Origin: Nonomuraea glycinis
GTDB taxonomy: Bacteria > Actinomycetota > Actinomycetes > Streptosporangiales > Streptosporangiaceae
Assembly: GCF_014646515.1 (NCBI RefSeq)
Contig: NZ_BMNK01000004.1
Location: 362,719-426,718, forward strand
Direction: 5' to 3'
Length of the DNA: 64,000 nt
Part shown: in pieces, positions 11,426-20,721 of the stretch
Numbering within the stretch: the first letter of the stretch is position 1
Layout: each line of letters opens with the position of its first letter
The notes under the pieces: model-generated
Databases searched by the model: none
What the model saw: the letters and a program-made list of their open reading frames with translations, nothing else
What the model was told of the DNA's origin: nothing
Translations under genes and position numbers: made by a program

Positions 11426-12661
11426 TCATCGCCGGACGCTCACTCGGTCCCCGGAGGCGGCGAGATAGCCCGCGAGCAGGCTCTCCGCGACCGCGGCCAC
11501 ACTGGAGTCGTCGGGCAGGAAGTCGGGGCTGTGCAGCCCCGCGTCGGTGTCGACGCCGACGAACATCATCAGCGACGGCACCAGCGCGCCGTACTGCGCG
11601 AAGTCGTCCCCGCCGCAGGAGCGCAGCTCCTCGCTGACCGAGTGCCCCTGCTCCCGCAGCAACTCCCCGGTCCGTACGGCCAGCACCGCGTCGTTGACGA
11701 GCACCGGTTCCCCCGGGAACACCCGCACCTCGGCCTCGCACCCGTGCGCCCCGGCCACCTCCCGCACCTGCTCGGCGAAGCGCGCGTGCAGCGCCTCCCG
11801 CCAGGTCCGCGACAGCGTCCGCAGGGTCCCCCTGGCCACCGCCTCGCCTGGAATGGCGTTGGGCGCGGTGCCCGCGTGCACCGTGCCGAACGTGACCACG
11901 GTGGGCACCATCGGGTCGGTCACCCGGCTGACGAGCTGCTGGGCGGCGACGATGACCTGCGCCATGGCGACCACCGGATCGCGGGCCAGGTGCGGGTAGG
12001 CCGCGTGCCCGTCCCTGCCCCTGATCGTCACCCGGAACTCGTCGGCGGAGGCGTTGACCGCGCCGGGCGTACAGGCGATCACGCCGGCCTCCAGCACGGG
12101 CTGCACATGCGCGCCCACCATGGCGTTCACCTGGAGGCGTTCGAGCGCGCCCGCCTCGACGATGTCCCTGGCGCCGGACGGGAAGCTCTCCTCGCGCGGC
12201 TGCAGCACCACGACCAGCGGCGCGACCCGGTCGGCGTCCTCGGCCACCGCTTCGAGGCCGGCGCGCCGCGTCCGCCGTGCCTCCAGGATGCCCGCGACCC
12301 GGTGGACCGTACGGGCGAGCGCCACCACGGCGGCCAGGTGGACGTCGTGGCCGCAGGCGTGCATGGCGCCGTTCGCCGAAGCCCACGGCACCCCGGTGCG
12401 CTCGACGAGCGGCAGCGCGTCCAGCTCGCCGCGCACGCCCACGGCCGGGCCCCTGCCGCCCACCCGGAGCATGGCGCCGGTGCCGGCGACGTACTCGACC
12501 TGCCCGTCCGGGAGCGCTTCGAGCACCCGTTTGAGCGTCGGCCCCTCCTTGCCCGACAGTCTCGGCTGGGCGTGCAGCTCCCGTCTGAGCTCCTGGGCGG
12601 CGTGCAGCTCCGCGCGCAGCACCTCGCGCAGCAGGACGTCGCGATGATGTGTTCCCGTCAC
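11426..12661 (-). CDS. M20 family metallo-amidohydrolase
   Basis: A 411-residue M20D-type enzyme (N-acyl amino acid amidohydrolase/IAA-amino acid hydrolase relatives). Metal-site motifs are ACGHDVH near residue 95, QPREESFPSGA and the C-terminal HSPDFLPDD; the dimerisation domain lies between. The GTG start at 12661 overlaps the stop of the upstream amidohydrolase by four bases (GTGA), showing translational coupling. The open frame continues far upstream antisense-like, but homology begins at this GTG. It probably hydrolyses an amide-conjugated amino acid or peptide in the cytosol. Confidence 0.88.
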   Translation of the reverse strand: MTGTHHRDVLLREVLRAELHAAQELRRELHAQPRLSGKEGPTLKRVLEALPDGQVEYVAGTGAMLRVGGRGPAVGVRGELDALPLVERTGVPWASANGAMHACGHDVHLAAVVALARTVHRVAGILEARRTRRAGLEAVAEDADRVAPLVVVLQPREESFPSGARDIVEAGALERLQVNAMVGAHVQPVLEAGVIACTPGAVNASADEFRVTIRGRDGHAAYPHLARDPVVAMAQVIVAAQQLVSRVTDPMVPTVVTFGTVHAGTAPNAIPGEAVARGTLRTLSRTWREALHARFAEQVREVAGAHGCEAEVRVFPGEPVLVNDAVLAVRTGELLREQGHSVSEELRSCGGDDFAQYGALVPSLMMFVGVDTDAGLHSPDFLPDDSSVAAVAESLLAGYLAASGDRVSVRR

Positions 12662-13809
12662 GCGGCCACTCCCAGGCCGTAGACGCGGCGCGCGTTGCCG
12701 GCGCCGACCATGGTGACCACCCGCACCGCCTGCTCCGACGACCACTCGCCGTCGGCGACGAAGCCGCCGAGCACACGGGCCATCGCCTGCCGCCACAGCA
12801 CCGCCCCGAGGTGGTGCAGCTCGGCCGGCCCCCACGCGTCGGAGGAGAACAGCAGCTTGGCGAACGGCGCGACCTCCAGGCACTCGGCGACCAGCGCGTC
12901 GCTCCTCGCGCCGGTGTGGTGCACGGCCAGGCCGATGTCGAAGTAGACGTGCGGGTACACGTGCGCGAGGTAGCCGGCGTGCCGGTGGAAGGGGTAGCAG
13001 TGCAGCAGCATCAGCGGCACGCCCACCGGCTCGGCCAGCTCGATCAGGCCGCGCAGCAGCAGCGGGTCGGCGCGGCGCAGGTCCAGGTCGGGGTCGCCGT
13101 AGCCGATGTGGAACTGCAGCGGCAGCCCTCGCTCCAGACCGGCCCAGATGAGGTGGCGCAGCAGCACCGGCTCGTCCAGGCGGGCGCCCCCGGTGGCCAG
13201 CCAGCGTCCGGCCGCCTCGCTCACCTCGGCGGGCTCGGGCGGGGCGGGGTCGAAGTCGAGGCCGTGGCGGTAGGCGACGATGGTCTTGAGCCCGCGCGCC
13301 GACCGGGTGCGCTCCCACAGCACCTCGGCGAAGCGGGCGGCGAACCCGGCGGCCGTCACGCCAGTGGCGGCGACCTGCTCGGCGACGGCCTCCAGGCGGA
13401 CCACCTCCTCCACCGGTACGCCGGTGACCTCGGCCATGGCGGACGGGCCGAGGATCTCCCCGGCGCGGTAGCCCGTCTCGATCAGATAGTGGCCGACACC
13501 CGAGGCCGTGAGCAGCCGCCGGTTCACCTCGTCAGCGCCGAGCACGGCGCGGCGGGCCAGATAGGCCTCGGGCGAGGCGTGCGGTTCGAGGCCGAGCACG
13601 GGCGCGCAGTGGCGCAGGATGGCGTAGCCGAGCTGGGAGTCGAACTGGGTCATCCACTCCGGCACCGGCCGGTCCGACTCGGTGATCAGCTGCTCGAACT
13701 CGACCCGCGACAGGTCGTGTCCGCTGACACCGTGCGCGTGATGGTCGGCCAGCGCCAGGTCCTCGATGATCCGGTGCAGGCCCGGAGGGACGGTGAGGTC
13801 AGCGGCCAT
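12658..13809 (-). CDS. Amidohydrolase 2 superfamily protein (FluG N-terminal-like)
   Basis: A 383-residue TIM-barrel metal hydrolase. Metal-binding candidates are DHHAHG near residue 22, QFHIGYGD near 235, LLHCYPFHRHAGY near 280 and FSSDAWGPAEL near 330. The arrangement resembles the amidohydrolase domain fused to glutamine synthetase in FluG proteins. Its stop overlaps the start of the M20 gene, so the two hydrolases are made together and probably act in sequence on one substrate. The substrate is unknown. Confidence 0.82.
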   Translation of the reverse strand: MAADLTVPPGLHRIIEDLALADHHAHGVSGHDLSRVEFEQLITESDRPVPEWMTQFDSQLGYAILRHCAPVLGLEPHASPEAYLARRAVLGADEVNRRLLTASGVGHYLIETGYRAGEILGPSAMAEVTGVPVEEVVRLEAVAEQVAATGVTAAGFAARFAEVLWERTRSARGLKTIVAYRHGLDFDPAPPEPAEVSEAAGRWLATGGARLDEPVLLRHLIWAGLERGLPLQFHIGYGDPDLDLRRADPLLLRGLIELAEPVGVPLMLLHCYPFHRHAGYLAHVYPHVYFDIGLAVHHTGARSDALVAECLEVAPFAKLLFSSDAWGPAELHHLGAVLWRQAMARVLGGFVADGEWSSEQAVRVVTMVGAGNARRVYGLGVAA

Positions 13810-13960
13810 GTGCGCCCGCCCGGTCCTTGATCTCGTCGGTCATACAGCAACGTCCTACCCGCGGTGACGAACCTCAGACCGCGCCCACCCCCATGGCCCC
13901 CTGCCTCTCACCGTGGCCCCTGTCCCCGAGTTCTGCTCGCCGGCGGGGTGAACGAGCCGT

Positions 13961-13991
13961 GGGGGCGGGCACGGCGTCCGTGCCCGTCCCC
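13961..13991 (-). terminator. Hairpin terminator after the phosphodiester glycosidase gene
   Basis: A 14-bp stem with one G-U pair (GGGGGCGGGCACGG with CCGTGCCCGTCCCC) and a three-base loop begins just past the stop codon at 13997. Confidence 0.6.
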
Positions 13992-13996
13992 CGCTC

Positions 13997-16900
13997 TCAG
14001 CCCGCCGCTCGGGCCGTGAGGGTGACGACGGCCTGCCTGGTCTCGCCGCTGACCGTCACCGCCACGGTGACGTTCCCCTTGCGCAGGGCGGTCAGCGTGC
14101 CGCTGTCGGGGTCGAGTACGGCGACGTGCTGCGGCTTGGCCGTGGACCGGGGACCGACGTGCAGGTTGGGCGAGCCCGACCAGCGCGCCGACACCGGGTA
14201 GGCCGCGGGGACCACCCGCGTGCTCTGCCTGACGGCGGCGCTGACCCGCGCCGGGGCGCCGATCGCGACCGTGGCGGGCGCGGCCAGCGTGAGGTCGTCC
14301 ACGTGCGGGCGGACCTGGGCGCCGATCCAGGTGGGCGCGTCGACGAACCAGTTCCGCCGGACGTGCGCGGCCTCCTTGTCCGTCACCGGGTCCACCCCCC
14401 ACAGCGACCAGCCGGTGAAGCCGCCGTCGCCGGGCGCGGTGGCCGGGTTCTTGCCGGAGTTGCCGTTGATGAAGTACGGCACCGCGTCCACCCGGGCGGC
14501 GTCGAACGTGCCGACGTGCGCGCCGATGTAGGCGGCGCCCTTGCCGGTCTCCCGCTGGAAGTCGGCCAGCCAGCCTTCGACCAGCGCCGCCTCCTTGCGG
14601 TCGCCGAGCTGGCTGGCCTTGCCGGGTGTCGGGTCGCGCGGCGGCACGTGGAACAGCACCGCCACCGAGCCGACCGAGCGGTCCTCGGCCGCCTTGTCGA
14701 GCTGCGCGCGCAGCAGCGCGATCTGCTCGAACCCGCCGCCTCGCAGGGTGAGCCTGGAGGTGTCGAGTGTGATGAAGCGGGTGCCCTTGTGGTCGAAGCT
14801 CCGGTACGTGTCCCCGAAGGCGGCCTTGAAGGTGTCGATCTGGCCGCCCATCACCTCATGGTTACCCGGGATGTAGTGATATTTCAGCTCACCGCCGAGT
14901 TCCTCATCGAGGATCCTCTTCGCCAGCGCGAAGTCCTCCGGCGACGCCTCGTCCACCAGGTCACCGTTGATCAGCAGGAAGTCCGGCTTGGCCGCCTTGA
15001 CCTCCCGCAGGGTGCGGCGGGCGTTGCGCACGATGTCGCTGTCGGGGTCCCGGGCCACGAACTGGGCGTCGGACATCACCGCGAACCGCCACGGCATGTC
15101 CGCCACCTGCTCCCTGACCACCGGATCGGCCACCTTCGCCGGCTGGGGCGTCTCGACCGACGGCGGCACCTTGGCCACCAGCCCGTCGATCAGGATCTCG
15201 TTGGTGTAGCTCGCGTCGGCCTTGGTCTCCGCCACGTAGAAGCGCCGCAGCTTGAGCGGGTAGCTGACGCCCGCCGGCACCGCGAACTCGACATACTGCC
15301 AGCCGGTCCACGTCAGGTACGGCCCCCGCAGGATCTGCGACTGCCCGGTGGCGTCGTAGAACTCCAGGCTGGGCCACTCCCCCTTGCCGCTGGAGTGGAT
15401 CCACAGCCCGAACGCCTGCGGCTGCCCCTCCACCACGATCTGCTGCGGCGGACTGGCGTAGGCGGCGCGGGTGGCCGTGGACTGGGTGAAGTCGTAGGCG
15501 AGCTTGAGCCCGCCGCCCTCCCGCCCCGGCGCGGCCGCCAGCGAGCCGGTGGCGCGCGCGGCGGCGAAGGTCCACGAGGCGGCGTCGTCGAAGGCGGCGA
15601 CGGGCCTGTCCTCGAAGCCGACCGTGACGGGCACGGCCGTGCTCAGCTTGCCGACCTTGGCGGTGATGAGCCCGGCCCCGGTCTCCCGCTTGGCCTTGAC
15701 GGTGAAGTGGCCCTGCTCGGCGGGGGTCACCTCGAACAGGTCGCGGTCGTAGTCGAGGGTGAGGTCGCCCGGTTCGATGGGCGCGGAGTTGCCGTTGCGG
15801 TCGTATCCGACGACGCCGAACGCGGCCGTGCCGCCGGCGCCTGGCAGGCCGACGCGGTCGGTGGTGGCGCCGAGCCGCCGCAGCGGTTGCAGCACGGTCA
15901 GCTCCAGGCTGCCCTTGGCCGTGCCCTTGGCGGCGGTGACCTCCGCGGTGCCGGGCACCAGGGCGTGGAACTTCCCGTCGCGGATGACGCCGTGCGCGGC
16001 CGGAGTCGAGCGCCAGCGCGGTGTTCCGCTCGCCGGTCCGTACGTCTCGTCGTATCCGGCGGCGGTGAGCCGGCGGGTGAGCCCGGGGAAGACGCGGTCG
16101 GGGCGCCCGCCACCGACCGGGGCGGCGCCGGGCGCCTTGGCCGGGTCGCTCGCGGTCTCCACCCAGAAGCCCTTGAGCCTGCCGCTGCCCTCGGGCGCGT
16201 AGAGCGCGAGGCCGTTGGGGACGTGCCGCTCGCCGCCGTCGGACGGGCTGTTCTCCACCTGGGCGCCGGCCTGGCCGGGCTCGCGGGCGAGCATGGTGGA
16301 GGAGCCGCCGCCGTCGAGGTTGAGCGCGTCGGCGGCGCCCAGCTCGATCATCATGGCGGCGAGCTGGTCGAGGGTGACGCCGCGGCTGTCCGCCTGGCGG
16401 CCGTCCACGGTGAGCAGGTGCATCGTGGTGCCGTCGGCGGAGAAGCCGACGGCGGTGCGCGGATGCGCGGCCTGGTCGGTGGAGTGCTGCGCCTGTCCGT
16501 CCTTGACCAGCACGTAGTTACCGCCGACCGCGGCCTTGACCTGACTGCCGTCGGAGGCCCTCGGCCGGTACGCGACCTCGACCGCGTCCCCCGGCCGGAG
16601 CGCCGCCAGAGCGGCGGCCCCGGCGTCGCGACCGAGCAGGATCGTGGTCCCGGCCGGGATCGGCCCGCTGCCGGCCGTCTGCCGCACGGCGGTGACCTTC
16701 CCGTCGACGAGCTCGACCTCGGTGACGGCGGTGGCGCCCTCGACGGCGCGGGCCCTGGTGTAGGAGCCCCACAGCGGGGTGAACAGCCCGACGCCGTCCT
16801 TCTGCACGATCTGGTTGAACTGGGTCAGCTTGACGGGCGTGCCGCCGGTCTTCGTGGCGGTGCCCTCGAAGTACATCTTCAGCACCCGGCCGACGCCGTC

Positions 16901-17407
16901 ACCGGTGATCGCGACCGCGTTGTCGTGGCCGGCGACGGGCGACTGGACGAGCTTGCCGCTCTGGACGCCGACGCCCTGCGCGGCGCCGGAGTTGTTGATG
17001 TCGAAGAAGTCGCCGTTGACGGCCGCGACGGCACGCGAGCGCCCGGCGGGCCCGGACAGGGGCTCGGTCTTGGACACCTCGCCGGAGAACACGTAGTCGG
17101 CGCGGGCGCCGCCGCCGAGGTCGGCGGTGAGGGCGTCGGCCCGCAGCCAGCCGAGCGCGTCGAACCGGTCGAACGAGGTCAGGGAGATGCCCGGGGCGAC
17201 CGGCCTGGTCTTCTTGACCGTGTCCAGGCCGTCGCCTGGCTCGGCCGCGGCGAGCATCACCGAGGGGGGCGGGTAGGACGACGCCTTCGGCGCGTCCTCC
17301 GCGGGGGGCGGGGGGTCGGCCTGCGCGGGGGCGGCGGTCAGGGCCATGGGCCCTAACAGGAGCACGGCGGCGGCCAGTGAACGGAGGGTCTGCACGACCG
17401 AACTCAA
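13997..17407 (-). CDS. Secreted phosphodiester glycosidase / metallophosphoesterase fusion protein
   Basis: A 1136-residue exported multidomain protein. A signal peptide (hydrophobic, ending APAQA near residue 30) is followed by a NAGPA-type phosphodiester glycosidase domain (about 100-400; AAVNGDFFDINNSG and DALNLDGGGSSTML), a beta-rich central region with an Ig-like and carbohydrate-binding-like module, a calcineurin-type metallophosphoesterase domain (about 770-1030; LLINGDLVDE, YIPGNHEVMG) and a C-terminal Ig-like domain. The first metal motif reads SDAQF in place of DxH. It may trim phosphodiester-linked glycans or teichoic-acid-like polymers outside the cell. The start is uncertain: TTG 17407 or GTG 17395. 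Confidence 0.85.
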   Translation of the reverse strand: MSSVVQTLRSLAAAVLLLGPMALTAAPAQADPPPPAEDAPKASSYPPPSVMLAAAEPGDGLDTVKKTRPVAPGISLTSFDRFDALGWLRADALTADLGGGARADYVFSGEVSKTEPLSGPAGRSRAVAAVNGDFFDINNSGAAQGVGVQSGKLVQSPVAGHDNAVAITGDGVGRVLKMYFEGTATKTGGTPVKLTQFNQIVQKDGVGLFTPLWGSYTRARAVEGATAVTEVELVDGKVTAVRQTAGSGPIPAGTTILLGRDAGAAALAALRPGDAVEVAYRPRASDGSQVKAAVGGNYVLVKDGQAQHSTDQAAHPRTAVGFSADGTTMHLLTVDGRQADSRGVTLDQLAAMMIELGAADALNLDGGGSSTMLAREPGQAGAQVENSPSDGGERHVPNGLALYAPEGSGRLKGFWVETASDPAKAPGAAPVGGGRPDRVFPGLTRRLTAAGYDETYGPASGTPRWRSTPAAHGVIRDGKFHALVPGTAEVTAAKGTAKGSLELTVLQPLRRLGATTDRVGLPGAGGTAAFGVVGYDRNGNSAPIEPGDLTLDYDRDLFEVTPAEQGHFTVKAKRETGAGLITAKVGKLSTAVPVTVGFEDRPVAAFDDAASWTFAAARATGSLAAAPGREGGGLKLAYDFTQSTATRAAYASPPQQIVVEGQPQAFGLWIHSSGKGEWPSLEFYDATGQSQILRGPYLTWTGWQYVEFAVPAGVSYPLKLRRFYVAETKADASYTNEILIDGLVAKVPPSVETPQPAKVADPVVREQVADMPWRFAVMSDAQFVARDPDSDIVRNARRTLREVKAAKPDFLLINGDLVDEASPEDFALAKRILDEELGGELKYHYIPGNHEVMGGQIDTFKAAFGDTYRSFDHKGTRFITLDTSRLTLRGGGFEQIALLRAQLDKAAEDRSVGSVAVLFHVPPRDPTPGKASQLGDRKEAALVEGWLADFQRETGKGAAYIGAHVGTFDAARVDAVPYFINGNSGKNPATAPGDGGFTGWSLWGVDPVTDKEAAHVRRNWFVDAPTWIGAQVRPHVDDLTLAAPATVAIGAPARVSAAVRQSTRVVPAAYPVSARWSGSPNLHVGPRSTAKPQHVAVLDPDSGTLTALRKGNVTVAVTVSGETRQAVVTLTARAAG

Positions 17408-17496
17408 TCGCCCATGGCTATAAGTTTCAAGGCTTACGAGTGAACTAAAAGATAATTTCAGCCCGAGGTACGCCGGCCGCCCCGCCTACACCCCGC

Positions 17497-19689
17497 TCAC
17501 GCCTTGCCCGCCACCACTCCGGCGTGCCCGCCACTCTCGTTCGCGGCACCGCTCGCAGCACCGTCCCCGGCACCGTCCACGGCGTCATCCCCTAAAGGTC
17601 CGGTGACCTGCGCCTCCTCCGGCGCGGAGTTGATCCCGGCGTAGAGGACCAGCGGCACCGCCAGCGCCACCACCATGGACAGCACGGCGGTGCCCGAGTC
17701 GTTGACCAGCATGCCCACCACGCCGCTGACCAGCGCGCCGATCAAGCCGGCGCGCAGCATGGGGGCGCGGGCGAACGCCAGCGGCACCACCCCGGCGCTG
17801 ATCTTGCCGGGCCGCATGATCGCGAAGATCAGGAAGGCCAGGCCCGCGATCACGATCGGCATGAGGTTCGGCGAGAGCATGGTGCTGAGCATCGCGCCCA
17901 GCTTGCGGAAGATCATCGGCAGGAACGTGCCCTCGATCACCTGGCCGACGAACCTGCCCAGATGCGTCTGCTGGGCGAGCGGCCGCTGGAAGTCGAGCAC
18001 CGCGATCACCGAGACGGCCACCCCGCCCAGCCCGCAGAACCCGACGAACTTCACCACCGACACCCGCTGACCGGCCACCAGCAGCGCCGTCACCGCGATG
18101 CCCGGCACGAAGGCGATCACCCCGCCGAAGTCGCTGCCGATCCCGGGCCAGCCCGCCAGCAGCATCGCGGCCACGCCGAGCCCGGCCACCAGCCCGACCG
18201 CCACCCGCCTGCGCCCGACGCGGACCAGATGGTCGGCGGCCACGGCGGTCGTCATCAGCACCGCGGTGGCCAGCAGCGCGAACGGGATGTTGGCCAGCCC
18301 GTAATAGCGCCCGCCGACCACGGCGGTGTAGCCCATGAGGCTGTTGAACTGCAGCGTCGTCCCGGTCAGCAGGTCACCGACGAGCACCGCCCCGGTGATC
18401 CCCGCCACCACGGCGGGCGGACCCAGCGGACTGCGCCGCCACGGACCCGCCACCGCCACGCCCATGATCGCCACGGCGATGGCGATCACCCCGCCGACCA
18501 GCAGCGCCACCGGCTGGTCCCCGCGCACCCAGGGCAGCAGGTTGACCAGGTAGGTGGACACCGGGATCGAGGCGACCCCGAGCGCGGCCACCCCGACCGC
18601 GGTGGCCTTCCTGCGCCGGGACAGCACGTAGTAGGCGATCGCGTAGAAGGCCACCTGCGTGATCGCGAACCCGGTGAAGAACAGGCCGGTCGTGCCGCGC
18701 ACGCTCGTGCCCATCAGGTCCGACCTGCGCAGCTCGGCCACCGCCTCCTCCAGGGAGGCCCGCTCCCCCGCCTGCCACGGCAGGCCGATGATCGTGGGCG
18801 GGATCGCGATGCCCGCCGCGGTCAGCACGGTGGGCGTGATGTCGGTGAGAATGACGATGTCGTCGCGCCGGGTCGAGCGGGTGCCGAGGTAGGCGCCCGT
18901 CGCCTCGGCCCGCTTCCACATCGCCACCCGCAGGTGCGGCACCGACCCGTGGTCGCCGATCCCGGCCAGCACCACCTGGGTGCCGGCGGGTAGTTCGGCC
19001 AGCACCGCGCCCACCTCGGCGTCGGCGGCGCGCACCGCCGCCCGGCGCACGTCGGCCGGCACCGCCTCCGGCTCCTTGACCAGCTTGCCGTCCACCAGGT
19101 AGGGGGTGATCAGCTCGTCGACGTCCACGGCCAGCACCTGGCAGCGTGCCCAGTCGGTCAGGGCTGCGGGGTTCTCGGCGTAGAGGTCCACCTTGCCGTC
19201 GCGGTCGGCCAGCGCGAGCGCGGCGCCTCTGCCGACCGCCGTGGTGCACTGGCCCGCGCCGTGCACGGCGGTGCCGAGCGTGCCCACGTAGCCGCCGTCA
19301 CGCTTGGCGAGCAGCTCGGCGAAGCCGGGCACCCGCGCCCCCTCGCCCAGTTTCTCGGGGGCGGGCGGCAGGCCGCAGGTCTGGCCGTAGGCGGAGCGGA
19401 TGCCCGCCGAGACGGTCATCCAGCCGTCGAACGGGCAGGCCACGGTGCCGAGCGTCTTCACCGAGACCGAGCCGAGGTCGCTCTGCCCGGCCAGCCGCCA
19501 CAGGTTGGGGGTGCGCTCCGGGTCGACGTCGTCCCAGTGCAGGCCAGGCACGCCGACGAACGCCACCCGGCCGGGGGCGTCCGCGGAGACCTCCGATGTT
19601 CGGGTGCCGGGGCTGTCGGCGAGCGCTGTCGCCGCCGGCACCGCCCCCCACAACGCCGCCGCGACCAGCAGGAACAGCGCCCACCTCAC
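17497..19689 (-). CDS. Polytopic membrane protein with extracytoplasmic alkaline-phosphatase-like domain
   Basis: A 730-residue protein: signal peptide or first membrane segment (1-25), an extracytoplasmic domain of about 300 residues resembling the alkaline phosphatase superfamily (VAFVGVPGLHWDDV, DGWMTVSAG, GIGDHG), then about ten hydrophobic segments from residue 330. The C-terminal tail is Gly/Ala-rich. This architecture is common and uncharacterised in actinobacteria; a role in cell-envelope polymer or lipid-linked phosphate chemistry is only a guess. It lies 89 bp upstream of the phosphodiester glycosidase gene on the same strand, so a joint envelope role is possible. Confidence 0.75.
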   Translation of the reverse strand: MRWALFLLVAAALWGAVPAATALADSPGTRTSEVSADAPGRVAFVGVPGLHWDDVDPERTPNLWRLAGQSDLGSVSVKTLGTVACPFDGWMTVSAGIRSAYGQTCGLPPAPEKLGEGARVPGFAELLAKRDGGYVGTLGTAVHGAGQCTTAVGRGAALALADRDGKVDLYAENPAALTDWARCQVLAVDVDELITPYLVDGKLVKEPEAVPADVRRAAVRAADAEVGAVLAELPAGTQVVLAGIGDHGSVPHLRVAMWKRAEATGAYLGTRSTRRDDIVILTDITPTVLTAAGIAIPPTIIGLPWQAGERASLEEAVAELRRSDLMGTSVRGTTGLFFTGFAITQVAFYAIAYYVLSRRRKATAVGVAALGVASIPVSTYLVNLLPWVRGDQPVALLVGGVIAIAVAIMGVAVAGPWRRSPLGPPAVVAGITGAVLVGDLLTGTTLQFNSLMGYTAVVGGRYYGLANIPFALLATAVLMTTAVAADHLVRVGRRRVAVGLVAGLGVAAMLLAGWPGIGSDFGGVIAFVPGIAVTALLVAGQRVSVVKFVGFCGLGGVAVSVIAVLDFQRPLAQQTHLGRFVGQVIEGTFLPMIFRKLGAMLSTMLSPNLMPIVIAGLAFLIFAIMRPGKISAGVVPLAFARAPMLRAGLIGALVSGVVGMLVNDSGTAVLSMVVALAVPLVLYAGINSAPEEAQVTGPLGDDAVDGAGDGAASGAANESGGHAGVVAGKA

Positions 19690-19872
19690 CGTTGGCCCCC
19701 ATACGGAGAAAGGAGCCCGCGCGTCGGAGATGACCCCGTCCGACGGCGGCGCTCATGTCAGGAAACGTGGGCAACCTAGCACGGGCCGGCCCTTGTTGAC
19801 TTCCCCGCGCGGGTGCCCGAACCGGATGGGTTAAGGTGCCGATGCCCGAAGGAGAGACCGGAGGTAACCGGC

Positions 19873-20487
19873 GTGGCCCCTCGATATCTGTACCTCGTCC
19901 GGCACGGCGAGGCGCTGCCGGACGAGAGCGGGCTCAGCGCCGACGGCCACCACCAGGCCGAACTCCTCGGCAGACGGCTGCGGGACGTCCCGTTCGCGGC
20001 GGTGCACCACGGCCCGCTGCCCCGGGCCGCGCAGACCGCCCGGCTCATCGCCGCCGAGCTGGACTGTCCCGACGTGCGGGTGTCGGACGCGGCCGGCGAC
20101 TTCATCCCGTACGTCCCCGCGCCCGAGGAGCTGCCGCCGGAGGCGACCGGCCATCTGACCGGCTTCCTCAGCCACTTCGGCCCGGAGGATCGCGACCGTG
20201 GCCGGGCCCTGGCCCAGGAGGCGCTGGACCGGTTCACCGGCCCGGTGGCGGGCGAGCGGGACCGCCACGAGCTCGTCGTCACGCACAACTTCCTGATCGG
20301 CTGGCTGGTGCGGGACGCCTACAGCGCTCCCCCGTGGCGCTGGCTGGGGATCAACCAGGCCAACGCCGCCCTGACCGTCATCCGCTACGCCCCGGACCGG
20401 CTGCCCGCCGTCCTGGTCCACAACGACATGTCACACCTGCCCGCCGCACTCCGCTGGACCGGCTTCCCACCGGAACTGCGCGCCTGA
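19873..20487 (+). CDS. Histidine phosphatase superfamily protein (phosphoglycerate mutase-like)
   Basis: A 204-residue single-domain protein. The catalytic RHG motif is in YLVRHGEALP at residues 7-16, and LVVTHNFLIGWLVR near 138-151 supplies the second histidine. The length fits broad-specificity phosphatases rather than classical glycolytic mutase. GTG 19873 is preceded by GGAGG at ideal distance; upstream in-frame starts have none. It is divergent from the membrane alkaline-phosphatase-like gene. Confidence 0.85.
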   Translation: MAPRYLYLVRHGEALPDESGLSADGHHQAELLGRRLRDVPFAAVHHGPLPRAAQTARLIAAELDCPDVRVSDAAGDFIPYVPAPEELPPEATGHLTGFLSHFGPEDRDRGRALAQEALDRFTGPVAGERDRHELVVTHNFLIGWLVRDAYSAPPWRWLGINQANAALTVIRYAPDRLPAVLVHNDMSHLPAALRWTGFPPELRA

Positions 20488-20498
20488 CACGCGCCCCA

Positions 20499-20573
20499 GC
20501 CCCGGGAGCCTGACGCCCGGCCCCGGGAGCCTGGCGCCCGCCCTCGGCCCCGGGATCCTGACGCCCGCCCCCG
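20499..20573. repeat. Three-copy GC-rich intergenic tandem repeat
   Basis: Three imperfect copies of a unit beginning GCCCCGGGAGCCTGACGCCC (21, 27 and 27 bp) fill the space downstream of the histidine phosphatase. Each has a CCCGGG core. No gene reads through it convincingly. Confidence 0.6.
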
Positions 20574-20624
20574 GCCGTAGGGTGGGCCGGGTGGCGCCAC
20601 ATCACCCGGCGGCGGGGCCGGGCG

Positions 20625-20711
20625 TCACCACAGGGCTCCGATCACCACGCCCGCCACGACCACCGCCATGACGGCGAAGCGGAACGCCGCCATCCGCGCC
20701 CGGGAGCTCAT
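20625..20711 (-). CDS. 28-residue putative single-pass membrane microprotein
   Basis: An ATG at 20711 opens a 28-codon frame ending TGA at 20625-20627. The peptide starts with a basic MSSRAR segment and continues as one hydrophobic helix (FAVMAVVVAGVVIGAL) ending in Trp, a plausible membrane anchor with the basic end inside. The start is 10 bases after the stop of the ClpN-domain gene and has GAGGGGG at good distance; the upstream stop codon TGA abuts this ribosome binding site. This suggests an operon with the RHH-ClpN gene. Such a short frame could arise by chance, so conservation is needed. Confidence 0.45.
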   Translation of the reverse strand: MSSRARMAAFRFAVMAVVVAGVVIGALW

Positions 20712-20721
20712 GAAGGCCCCC

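Noticed and set aside
12662..13318. N-terminal extension of the M20 hydrolase into the upstream gene
   Set aside because: The frame stays open but the sequence is Arg/Pro-rich noise overlapping the FluG-like amidohydrolase in another frame; the GTG at 12661 fits family length.
11426..13809. Nonribosomal or urease-type cluster around the amidohydrolases
   Set aside because: Only the two hydrolases are present; no accessory genes support a named pathway.
14126..17356. Very long open frame (over 1000 codons) on the plus strand opposite the phosphodiester glycosidase gene
   Set aside because: It is antisense to a gene with clear domains and signal peptide; its translation is Gly/Arg/Ala/Val-biased without motifs, as expected from high GC in the opposite strand.
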